From Hymenobacter roseosalivarius DSM 11622 (GTDB lineage Bacteria; Bacteroidota; Bacteroidia; Cytophagales; Hymenobacteraceae): 64,000 bases of DNA. The DNA lies in contig NZ_FWWW01000082.1 in NCBI RefSeq assembly GCF_900176135.1, positions 81,554-145,553 of the forward strand, read 5' to 3'. Positions 57,276 to 64,000 of the stretch are shown here, piece by piece (position 1 is the stretch's first letter; each line of letters begins with the position of its first letter). The notes under the pieces are model-generated. The model was not told the DNA's origin. It saw nothing but the letters and a program-made list of their open reading frames with translations, and did not search any database. Made by a program: the position numbers and the translations under genes.

Positions 57276-59888
57276 ATGACTGCCGAACAAGTACGCTTAG
57301 CTGAATCAAACGCTCAGAATACATCCTGGAAGAAATTTGGTCCTTACCTCACCGAGCGGCAGTGGGGCACCGTGCGCGAAGACTATTCGGCCAACGGCAA
57401 CGCCTGGGAGTATATTACCCACGACCTGGCCCGCAGCTACGCCTACCGCTGGGGCGAGGAGGGCTTGGGGGGCATTTCGGACCACCGCCAGCACTTCTGT
57501 TTCTCGGTCGCGCTTTGGAACGGGGCCGATGGCATTCTGAAAGAGCGCCTGTTTGGCCTCACCAACGGTCAGGGCAACCACGGCGAGGACGTGAAGGAGT
57601 ACTATTATTACCTCGACAGTACGCCCACGCACTCCTACATGAAGATGCTGTACAAGTATCCGCAGCAGGAGTTCCCGTACGTGCAGTTGGTTAAAGAAAG
57701 TGCCCGTCGTACCCGCCAGCAGCCCGAGTACGAGCTGGAGGACACGGGCATCTTCGCCGAAAACCGGTATTTTGATGTATTTATAGAATATGCCAAGGCG
57801 GGCATCGATGACATTCTGATTCAGATAACGGTGCACAACCGGGGGGCAAAAATGGCCCCCATCATGGTGCTGCCGCAGGTGTGGTTTCGCAACACCTGGT
57901 CGTGGGGCCACGACCCGTATCGGCCGCAGCTAAGCACGCCGGAGTCCGGCGTCGTGCAGCTAGAGCATCAGACCATGGGCCGCTATCAACTCTATTGTGA
58001 CCAGAATCCGTCCTTACTTTTCTGCGACAACGACACTAACGGTGAGAGGCTATATGGCCTGCCGGCTGATGGTTTGTTCTTCAAAGATGGCATCAACGAT
58101 TATGTCATCGATGGCAAGCTAGACGCCATCAACCCGGCCCAAACGGGCACCAAAGCCGCCGCGCAGTACACGCTGCATATTCCGCCGGGCGAGTCCCAAA
58201 CAGTGCGGCTGCGGCTGAGCCAGACTACCCTCACGGCCCCATTCGCTGATTTTGCCAACCTGTTCGCCGCCCGTGTGCAAGAGGCAGACGAGTTTTACGA
58301 CTGCGTTCAGGAGAAAATGACCGACCCCGATGCCCGCAATATTCAGCGGCAGGCGTTTGCGGGCATGCTCTGGAGTAAGCAGTTCTATTACTACGACATG
58401 GCCCAGTGGATTGATGGCGACCCGCTGATGCAAGCTCCGCCCAACCAGCGACGCACGGGCCGCAACAGCAACTGGCGCCACCTCTACAACGCCGACATCA
58501 TCTCCATGCCCGATAAGTGGGAATACCCGTGGTACGCGGCCTGGGACCTCGCTTTTCACTGTATTCCGCTGGCCATGGTCGATGCGCAGTTTGCCAAAAA
58601 CCAGCTGCGCTTGCTCACCCGCGACTGGTATATGCACCCCAGCGGGCAGCTGCCGGCCTACGAGTGGAACCTGAGCGACGTGAACCCGCCGGTGCATGCC
58701 TGGGCTACGTGGCGGGTGTATCAGATGGATAAAAAGCTGAACAACGGCCAGGGCGACACTCACTTTCTGGAATCAGTTTTTCATAAGCTGACCCTCAACT
58801 TCACCTGGTGGGTAAACCATAAGGATAAAAACAACCGCAACATCTTCGAGGGGGGCTTTTTGGGGCTGGATAACATTGGGGTGTTCGACCGCTCGGCCCC
58901 GCTACCTACCGGCGGTACCATCGAGCAGTCAGACGGCACCAGCTGGATGGCCATGTATGCCCTCAATCTTATGCGCATCGCGCTAGAGTTGGCCCAAACC
59001 AACCCCGTGTACCAGGATATCGCCAGCAAGTTCTTCGAGCATTTCCTCTACATCGTGGACGCCATGACCCGCAGCGGCGACGGTGCCTTCAATCTCTGGG
59101 ACGAGGAGGACGAGTTTTACTATGATGTGTTGCTCACCCCCGATAATGCCCGCACCAAGCTCAAGGTGCGCTCCATCGTGGGCCTGATTCCGCTGTTCGC
59201 GGTGGAAGTGCTGGACGAGGAGCTGCTGGCGGCCATGCCAGACTTCAGCCGCCGTCTGCGCTGGATGCTCGACAACCGGCCCCACCTGGCCGAGTTGGTG
59301 TCGCGGTGGCAGGAGCCAGGCAAGGGCGAGCGGCACCTGCTGTCCTTGCTGCGTAGTCACCGCCTCAAGTGCCTGCTGCGGCGCATGCTGGACGAGGCCG
59401 AGTTTTTGTCGGAGTTTGGGGTGCGGGCCATGTCGCGCTACCATCTGAAACACCCCTACGTGTACCACACGCCCGAAACCGACTTTACGGTCGGCTACGT
59501 GCCCGGCGAGGCGGAGTCGAGCATGTTTGGTGGCAACTCCAACTGGCGCGGCCCCATCTGGTTCCCAATTAACTATCTGATTATCGAGTCGTTGCAGAAG
59601 TTTTATACCTACTACGGCAACTCCCTTAAAGTGGAGTATCCCACGGGCTCCGGCGAGCTGCGCAACCTCCAGGACATTGCCGCCTGCCTCTCAGAGCGCC
59701 TGACCAAGCTGTTTCTGAAAGACGAAAACGGGCACCGCCCCGCCTTCGGCAACTCCGCGCTGCTCCAAACCGATCCTCACTTCAAAGACAACCTGCTCTT
59801 CCACGAGTACTTCCACGGTGACGATGGCCACGGCCTCGGGGCCAACCACCAAACCGGCTGGACCGGCCTGATCGTGCGGCTCCTGTAG
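57276..59888 (+). CDS. GH63-like (MGH1-type) glucosidase, cytoplasmic
   Basis: The 870-residue protein has no signal peptide. An N-terminal beta-sandwich (about 1-330) is followed by an (alpha/alpha)6 barrel typical of the GH63 mannosylglycerate-hydrolase/glucosidase group: Trp-Tyr-Ala-Ala-Trp-Asp-Leu-Ala-Phe near residue 420, Gly-Gly-Phe-Leu-Gly-Leu-Asp-Asn-Ile-Gly near 530 and Gly-Asn-Ser-Asn-Trp-Arg-Gly-Pro-Ile-Trp near 755. Candidate acid/base Asp and Glu are present in these. Members hydrolyse mannosylglycerate, glucosylglycerate or small alpha-glucosides. It probably forms a unit with the SDR gene upstream. The 94-bp gap contains an imperfect inverted repeat (AATTGGGGAG/CTCCAATT) around 57206-57234. 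Confidence 0.82.
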   Translation: MTAEQVRLAESNAQNTSWKKFGPYLTERQWGTVREDYSANGNAWEYITHDLARSYAYRWGEEGLGGISDHRQHFCFSVALWNGADGILKERLFGLTNGQGNHGEDVKEYYYYLDSTPTHSYMKMLYKYPQQEFPYVQLVKESARRTRQQPEYELEDTGIFAENRYFDVFIEYAKAGIDDILIQITVHNRGAKMAPIMVLPQVWFRNTWSWGHDPYRPQLSTPESGVVQLEHQTMGRYQLYCDQNPSLLFCDNDTNGERLYGLPADGLFFKDGINDYVIDGKLDAINPAQTGTKAAAQYTLHIPPGESQTVRLRLSQTTLTAPFADFANLFAARVQEADEFYDCVQEKMTDPDARNIQRQAFAGMLWSKQFYYYDMAQWIDGDPLMQAPPNQRRTGRNSNWRHLYNADIISMPDKWEYPWYAAWDLAFHCIPLAMVDAQFAKNQLRLLTRDWYMHPSGQLPAYEWNLSDVNPPVHAWATWRVYQMDKKLNNGQGDTHFLESVFHKLTLNFTWWVNHKDKNNRNIFEGGFLGLDNIGVFDRSAPLPTGGTIEQSDGTSWMAMYALNLMRIALELAQTNPVYQDIASKFFEHFLYIVDAMTRSGDGAFNLWDEEDEFYYDVLLTPDNARTKLKVRSIVGLIPLFAVEVLDEELLAAMPDFSRRLRWMLDNRPHLAELVSRWQEPGKGERHLLSLLRSHRLKCLLRRMLDEAEFLSEFGVRAMSRYHLKHPYVYHTPETDFTVGYVPGEAESSMFGGNSNWRGPIWFPINYLIIESLQKFYTYYGNSLKVEYPTGSGELRNLQDIAACLSERLTKLFLKDENGHRPAFGNSALLQTDPHFKDNLLFHEYFHGDDGHGLGANHQTGWTGLIVRLL

Positions 59889-59915
59889 CCGCAATCTTAA
59901 AGCGGTTTCCAACAA

Positions 59916-60016
59916 GAACCTCATGCAGAGCAAAGCGAAGCATCTCGCTCACGGTCGTTGAAATAGTAATCCTGCTAAACACGCGAGATGCTCCGCTTTG
60001 CTCTGCATGACGTTCT
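59916..60016. repeat. REP-like hairpin
   Basis: GAACCTCATGCAGAGCAAAG at the left pairs with its near-complement at the right; the core GAAGCATCTCGC is present on both arms with one mismatch. It fills the gap between the glucosidase and CocE-type hydrolase genes. Confidence 0.8.
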
Positions 60017-60072
60017 GGGATTTTATTCCCTACTATTGAAGCTGCATTCCTCCGTTTCACCCGCTCCTTCAA

Positions 60073-61962
60073 ATGCTCCGATTCAGCACTGCTGCTTGCT
60101 TAGCTGCCTTCATTTTACTCGCCGCCCCCATCGCTCAGGCCCAGCAAAATGCCCCCCAGGATTCCGTTTTCGTTCGTCAGAATTACCGTAAGCTCGACCG
60201 CCTTATCCCGATGCGCGACGGGGTGAAACTGTACACGGTCATCTACGTGCCCCTTGACGCCGCGAAGAAAACCCGCTACCCTTTTCTGCTGGAGCGCACG
60301 CCCTATTCAGCGCCTCCCTACGGCGAAACGAATTACCCTAAAACCGGCCCTGGTATGAGTCGGGCGTTGTCGCGGGAGAAGTACATTTTCGTGTACCAGG
60401 ATGTGCGCGGGCGCTACAAAAGTGAGGGCCAGTTTGAGGAGGTGACGCCCAACGTGCCCGGCAACAAAACCAAGCAAACCGACGAAAGCTCTGACACCTA
60501 CGATACCATCGAGTGGCTGCTCAAGAACGTGCCGAACCATAATGGGCGGGCGGGTATTACGGGCATTTCGTATCCTGGCTTCTACGCCACAGCCGCCCTG
60601 CCCGACGCGCATCCGGCCCTGAAAGCGGTGTCGCCCCAGGCCCCGGTGACGGACGAATTTATCGGCGACGACGCCCGGCATAACGGCGCGTTTTTCCTGC
60701 TGGATAACTTCTCTTTTACTACTTATTTTGATGCGCCACGCACTGGACCGCTGGAGGAATACGAGCCCTTATTTTCCTTTAAACCCAAGGATGTATATCA
60801 GTTTTTCCTCGACCTGGGCCCCATCAAAAATGCCAACGCACCCCAGTATTTTAACAACCGCGCCAAAATCTGGAACGAGTATCAGGAGCACGATACCTAC
60901 GACGCCTATTGGCAGGCGCGCAATATCCGAACGGCATTGAAAAGCGTCAAGCCCGCGGTATTGGTTGTGGGGGGCTTTTTTGACGCGGAAGATTTGTTTG
61001 GAGCGCTCAATACCTATAAAGCAATTGAGCAACAAAACCCTAAGAATAACAGCCGTTTGGTGATGGGACCGTGGACGCACGGTGCTTGGTCGCGGCCGGA
61101 GTGGAGCCAGTTTGGGCCGCTGAGCTTTGGCAGTAATACCGCCCAGTATTTTCAGGAGGAAATTGAGCTGAAGTTCTTCAATTCCTACCTCAAAGACAAA
61201 GGTAGGTTTACCCAGGCCGAAGCCACCATCTTCAACACGGGCACGAATCAATGGAAGACGTTTGAGCAGTGGCCCCCGGCCGCCACCCAAGCCCAGACTC
61301 TCTTTTTTCAGCCTAACGGAACGCTTGCTTTTGCTCCCGCTACCGCCCCGGAAACCTTCGCTGAGTACGTGAGCGACCCCAGCAAGCCCGTGCCCTACAC
61401 CGACGGGATCTTCGCCCGCCGCAACAACGAGTACATGATAGAGGATCAGCGCTTTGCCGCCCGCCGCCCCGATGTGCTCGACTTCCAAACTGAACCCCTG
61501 GCCGAAGACCTGACTCTGGCCGGTCCGCTCACCGCCGACCTGTTCGTAACTACCACCGGCACCGATGCCGATTTTATCGTCAAGCTCATTGACGTGCTCC
61601 CCGATACGGCCCGTAATCCTGTGCCTAACCCCAAGAACCTCCAGCTGGCTGGCTACCAGCGCCTGGTGCGCGCCGAGGTAATCAGGGGGCGTTTTCGCAA
61701 CAGTTTCGAGAAGCCGGAGCCGTTTCAGCCCGGTCAGATAGCGGAAGTGAAATACGAGCTGCCCGGCGTGCTGCACACCTTCAAAAAAGGCCACCGCCTG
61801 ATGGTGCAGGTGCAAAGCTCCTGGTTTCCGCTTGTCGACCGCAATCCGCAGACTTTCGTGGATATTGACAAGGCCGAGGATAAAGACTTCGTGAAGGCCA
61901 CAATACGCCTGTACCATGATGCCCAGCGGCACTCGGGACTACGAGTGCTGAAACAGCAGTAG
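60073..61962 (+). CDS. CocE/NonD-family alpha/beta hydrolase, exported
   Basis: The 629-residue protein has a signal peptide ending near Ala-Gln-Ala-Gln-Gln and an S15-type alpha/beta hydrolase domain: the nucleophile elbow Gly-Ile-Ser-Tyr-Pro-Gly near residue 164 (Gly-x-Ser-Tyr-x-Gly), a substrate-binding cap region and a catalytic His candidate in Gly-Pro-Trp-Thr-His-Gly-Ala. The last third is a jelly-roll domain seen in cocaine esterase and glutaryl-7-ACA acylase. It should hydrolyse esters, amides or X-Pro dipeptides in the periplasm. Substrate unknown. A CTGGGGGGC copy falls in the leader (60151). Confidence 0.85.
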   Translation: MLRFSTAACLAAFILLAAPIAQAQQNAPQDSVFVRQNYRKLDRLIPMRDGVKLYTVIYVPLDAAKKTRYPFLLERTPYSAPPYGETNYPKTGPGMSRALSREKYIFVYQDVRGRYKSEGQFEEVTPNVPGNKTKQTDESSDTYDTIEWLLKNVPNHNGRAGITGISYPGFYATAALPDAHPALKAVSPQAPVTDEFIGDDARHNGAFFLLDNFSFTTYFDAPRTGPLEEYEPLFSFKPKDVYQFFLDLGPIKNANAPQYFNNRAKIWNEYQEHDTYDAYWQARNIRTALKSVKPAVLVVGGFFDAEDLFGALNTYKAIEQQNPKNNSRLVMGPWTHGAWSRPEWSQFGPLSFGSNTAQYFQEEIELKFFNSYLKDKGRFTQAEATIFNTGTNQWKTFEQWPPAATQAQTLFFQPNGTLAFAPATAPETFAEYVSDPSKPVPYTDGIFARRNNEYMIEDQRFAARRPDVLDFQTEPLAEDLTLAGPLTADLFVTTTGTDADFIVKLIDVLPDTARNPVPNPKNLQLAGYQRLVRAEVIRGRFRNSFEKPEPFQPGQIAEVKYELPGVLHTFKKGHRLMVQVQSSWFPLVDRNPQTFVDIDKAEDKDFVKATIRLYHDAQRHSGLRVLKQQ

Positions 61963-61981
61963 CCGCCGCGCCGCTGGAAGC

Positions 61982-62518
61982 TTAGGTTGCGGCTGGGGTA
62001 ATCGGTTCCAGCACGCGTACCGCGTCGCCCACCCGAATTTGCCCCCCGCGCACGATGTGGGCGGTTAGGCCACCGTGTCCGCGCATGGCGTTGTAGCCGC
62101 CCGGACCCAACTCTTCCTCCATGCGCGAGCAGGGGTGGCATTCGCCGGTTATTTCCAGAATCACTTCGTCGCCCAGCTGTATCTGGCGGTTTTTCAGCGC
62201 CAGCAGATTCAGGCCACTGACCACCAGGTTGCGTCGGATCCGGCCCGGCTCTATGGGCGCGTCTAGTCCCAAAAAGCCCCCCACCGCCGCTAAGTGCTCG
62301 TGCTGAAGTAGCGTGACCTGCCGTTTGCCACCGGGCTTGGGGCGGGCATGGTCGCCGCGCAGGTGGGCGTCGGTCAGTACTTCTACTTCCGGCAAAGACA
62401 CAAGCGGTTCGCGTCGCACGGGCCGGATACCAATCCACTCGAGGCGGCCGGTTTGGGGCAACGTAGCCAGCAGCCGGGCAATGGTCGATTTGTCGTCGCC
62501 GAAGAAGGGGAAAGCCAT
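61982..62518 (-). CDS. MOSC-domain protein
   Basis: The 178-residue protein has the MOSC beta-barrel pattern: Gly-Arg-Ile-Arg-Arg-Asn-Leu-Val-Val-Ser-Gly-Leu-Asn-Leu-Leu, then Gly-Glu-Cys-His-Pro-Cys-Ser-Arg-Met-Glu-Glu with a Cys that may bind the molybdenum cofactor. Such proteins carry sulfur or molybdenum cofactor or act as small oxidoreductases. It is smaller than two-domain MOSC reductases. A good -7 box is found about 33 bp upstream. It diverges from the cyclopropane fatty acid synthase gene. Confidence 0.82.
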   Translation of the reverse strand: MAFPFFGDDKSTIARLLATLPQTGRLEWIGIRPVRREPLVSLPEVEVLTDAHLRGDHARPKPGGKRQVTLLQHEHLAAVGGFLGLDAPIEPGRIRRNLVVSGLNLLALKNRQIQLGDEVILEITGECHPCSRMEEELGPGGYNAMRGHGGLTAHIVRGGQIRVGDAVRVLEPITPAAT

Positions 62519-62550
62519 GTTATAGGAAGTAATGCGCTTGTGAGTAGTTG

Positions 62551-62558
62551 CAAAAGTA
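62551..62558 (-). promoter_or_regulatory. Bacteroidota -7 box for the MOSC gene
   Basis: The minus strand reads TACTTTTG, an exact TAnnTTTG match, 33 bp ahead of the start codon. The -33 element is not clear. A REP-like arm begins just upstream, at 62569. Confidence 0.4.
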
Positions 62559-62568
62559 ACGTACGCTC

Positions 62569-62728
62569 GTCATGCAGAGCAAAGCAAAGCATCTCGCGTG
62601 CAGTCGTAATAGTACCTGACAATAAAATCCGTTGACATGCTGAGCGGAGTTGAAGCATCTCTACCGCCTCAGTGAGGTTCGTAACCAGTTAGAGATGCTT
62701 CGACAAACTCAACATGTCAACGGATTTT
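62569..62728. repeat. REP-like half-arm followed by a full hairpin
   Basis: One arm GTCATGCAGAGCAAAGC with the core AAGCATCTCGCGTG stands alone at 62569-62600, with no partner. It is followed by a complete hairpin at 62624-62728 whose arms start AAAATCCGTTGACATG and end with the complement, with GAAGCATCTCTAC inside. The lone arm may be the remnant of an element disrupted by the hairpin. Confidence 0.75.
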
Positions 62729-62822
62729 CTACCTAGCACTGAGAGGAAATGTATTTTATTATTGTAATAATTAATTTAATTATAGCCTTATTGCCAGCAC
62801 AGCTGACATATACGATTCGCGA

Positions 62823-63944
62823 ATGAAGGCACAGCAATTACAAAAAAACGTAGCCCAGATTCTTGCTCCGGCAGGCATACAGGTGGATGGCTCGCAGCCC
62901 TGGGATTTGCAAATCCACAACGACCGGTTTTATCAGCGGGTACTCAGCCAGGGAACGCTTGGGCTGGGCGAATCGTACATGGACGGCTGGTGGGACTGCG
63001 AGCAGATCGATGAGTTTATCTTTCGGGCGCTCCGGGCCGACTTGTACAAAACCGCTCGTCTGGGGTGGCGCAGCGTACTGGAAGTGCTGCTGACTAAGAT
63101 ATTCAACCGCCAAGCTAAAGGCAAAGCCGCCCAAAATGCCCAGCGCCACTACGACATCGGCAACAACCTGTACGAGCTGATGCTGGACAAGCGCATGACG
63201 TACAGCTGCGGCTATTGGAAGAACGCCGACAACCTCGATCAGGCCCAGGAAAATAAGCTGGACCTGATTTGCCGCAAACTCTACCTCCAGCCTGGTCAGC
63301 GCGTGCTCGATATTGGCTGTGGCTGGGGCAGCTTCGCCAAATTCGCCGCCAAGCGCTACGGAGTGGAGGTGGTAGGCGTAACGGTGGCCCGCGAGCAGGT
63401 AAAGCTGGCACAGGAGCTATGCAAGGGCCTGCCCATCGAAATACGGTTGCAGGACTACCGCGACGTGCGCGAAAAATTCGACCATGTGGTGTCAATAGGC
63501 ATGGCCGAACATGTGGGCCACCGCAACTACCGCACTTATATGCAAACCGCCGCGCGCTGCCTGAAAGATGATGGTTTGTTCTTGCTGCACACCATCGGTA
63601 TGGCCTATTCCCGCACCTCCGCTGACCCGTTTACGAACAAATATATATTCCCCAACTGCCTTTTACCCTCCATCAAGCAGTTAGGCGGAGCGATGGAGCA
63701 CCTCTTCGTGCTCGAAGACTGCCATAACTTCAGCGTACACTACGACTATACGCTGATGGCCTGGTTTAAGAACTTTGACCAGAGTTGGGAGCAGTTGCAG
63801 CCTACCTACGGCGACCGGTTTTATCGGATGTGGAAGTATTATTTACTGTCCAGCGCCGCGTCCTTCCGGGCGCGGCACAATCAGCTCTGGCAAATGGTGC
63901 TCTCCAAGCGCGGTTTGTTGGGAGGGTACGAGTCGGTGCGGTAA
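62823..63944 (+). CDS. cfa: Cyclopropane-fatty-acyl-phospholipid synthase
   Basis: The 373-residue protein has the Cfa signatures: an N-terminal domain with Gly-Leu-Gly-Glu-Ser-Tyr-Met-Asp-Gly-Trp-Trp-Asp, the SAM-binding Asp-Ile-Gly-Cys-Gly-Trp-Gly-Ser near residue 162, Gly-Val-Thr-Val-Ala-Arg-Glu-Gln, Gly-Met-Ala-Glu-His-Val-Gly-His with the catalytic Glu, and Ile-Phe-Pro-Asn-Cys-Leu-Leu-Pro-Ser. It adds a methylene bridge to unsaturated acyl chains of membrane phospholipids, usually as cells enter stationary phase or meet acid. The region before it (62730-62822) is very AT-rich, a likely promoter. It is monocistronic. Confidence 0.92.
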   Translation: MKAQQLQKNVAQILAPAGIQVDGSQPWDLQIHNDRFYQRVLSQGTLGLGESYMDGWWDCEQIDEFIFRALRADLYKTARLGWRSVLEVLLTKIFNRQAKGKAAQNAQRHYDIGNNLYELMLDKRMTYSCGYWKNADNLDQAQENKLDLICRKLYLQPGQRVLDIGCGWGSFAKFAAKRYGVEVVGVTVAREQVKLAQELCKGLPIEIRLQDYRDVREKFDHVVSIGMAEHVGHRNYRTYMQTAARCLKDDGLFLLHTIGMAYSRTSADPFTNKYIFPNCLLPSIKQLGGAMEHLFVLEDCHNFSVHYDYTLMAWFKNFDQSWEQLQPTYGDRFYRMWKYYLLSSAASFRARHNQLWQMVLSKRGLLGGYESVR

Positions 63945-63960
63945 GGCCGAGAAACGTTGG

Positions 63961-64000
63961 GAAAAAGCCCCCCGGATAGCTATTATAAGCACAAAAAAAC
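63961..64000 (+). terminator. Left half of a probable terminator after cfa
   Basis: AAAAAGCCCCCCGG lies 17 bases after the cfa stop and looks like the left arm of the G/C stem plus A-run seen in other terminators here. The right arm would lie beyond the window, so the call is tentative. Confidence 0.25.

Larger units (their letters stand above)
301..60159. repeat. Dispersed nonamer CTGGGGGGC followed by A/T (about 30 copies)
   Basis: The nonamer starts on the + strand at 301, 6727, 8827, 11639, 13865, 16252, 27665, 28976, 30224, 33311, 36516, 42322, 42474, 52582 and 53876. Its reverse complement starts at 1518, 5130, 8548, 10107, 16335, 19645, 22130, 30190, 34768, 35155, 41055, 43344, 48191, 51883 and 60151. 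Every copy I checked is followed on its own strand by A or T, usually as CAAAT, CATTT or a T-run. About two thirds lie inside genes, in either orientation and in more than one reading frame (read as Leu-Gly-Gly, Ala-Pro-Gln or Pro-Pro). The rest are intergenic, some as inverted pairs that form terminator-like hairpins. Counts are by eye and may be incomplete. Confidence 0.8.

Noticed and set aside
301..60159. Chi- or KOPS-like polar motif as the explanation of CTGGGGGGC
   Set aside because: Such motifs should be biased to one strand along a replichore. Here copies are about evenly split between strands, so polarity is not supported in this window, although a genome-wide test is still needed.
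1..64000. CRISPR arrays, tRNA and rRNA genes
   Set aside because: I looked for regularly spaced direct repeats and for TTCGAATC-type T-arm patterns. The repeats present are inverted, not regularly spaced, and no convincing tRNA cloverleaf was found.

Overview
The window looks like chromosomal DNA of a GC-rich member of the Bacteroidota, most likely Hymenobacter or a close relative (Cytophagales). This is inferred from protein families typical of that phylum (DUF5916, DUF2490, 3-keto-disaccharide hydrolase, GMC oxidoreductase with a gluconate-2-dehydrogenase subunit-3 partner), Bacteroidota-type -7 promoter boxes (TAnnTTTG) lying close to some start codons, a lack of obvious Shine-Dalgarno sequences, and families of large inverted repeats between genes. 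No rRNA, tRNA, CRISPR array, phage or complete insertion sequence was seen.

Layout. Positions 1-5000 hold mixed single genes: a secreted protein cut by the window edge, an NTF2-like lipoprotein, a cupin, a DUF2490 beta-barrel, an MpaB-like oxygenase and an aquaporin, followed by a 323-bp MITE-like element. Positions 5144-14410 form one leftward gene set of nine genes. It encodes a glucoside-3-dehydrogenase-like complex (GMC flavoprotein, small subunit, cytochrome c), three TIM-barrel isomerase/lyase-type proteins, a Gfo/Idh/MocA oxidoreductase, an NHS-type MFS transporter and a 3-keto-disaccharide hydrolase, and it reads as a periplasmic 3-keto-glycoside route for breaking down glycosides. 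Positions 15000-24700 hold a Bcr/CflA efflux pump, a NIPSNAP protein, MsrB, a class II UvrA, a HipA-like kinase overlapping a DUF3037 gene, an aldo-keto reductase and a leucine-rich-repeat protein kinase. Positions 24790-40031 hold an M3 peptidase, a DUF5916 outer-membrane protein, a phospholipid-methyltransferase-like protein, an ABC ATPase, a universal stress protein, a secreted unknown, a beta-lactamase-fold serine hydrolase with a membrane tail and a giant AsmA protein.

Positions 40512-51380 are the most interesting block. A leftward cluster encodes a YbjN/YjfI-like protein, a PspA-like coiled coil, a small membrane protein, an NfeD/YqiJ-like OB-fold membrane protein, a PH-like membrane protein, a YqiK-type flotillin and a very large DUF3686-AAA+ ATPase. 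The ATPase is split in two by an apparent single-base frameshift. A divergent XRE regulator with a C-terminal domain resembling S24/LexA sits upstream, and the shared intergenic region carries two operator-like palindromes 18 bp apart. I infer a membrane-integrity or stress system.

Positions 51500-64000 hold a monooxygenase-fold protein, a J-domain protein, a histone-deacetylase-family amidohydrolase, RtcB, an AT-richer lipoprotein gene, an SDR plus GH63-like glucosidase pair, a CocE-type hydrolase, a MOSC protein and a cyclopropane fatty acid synthase.

Two genome-scale signals overlie the genes. The first is a 9-mer, CTGGGGGGC, always followed by A/T bases. I find about 30 copies, inside genes and as inverted pairs in terminators, split evenly between the strands. 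The second is a family of REP-like hairpins with a GAAGCATCTCGCGTG-type core whose outer stems vary in a compensated way, in two cases with one hairpin nested in the loop of another.
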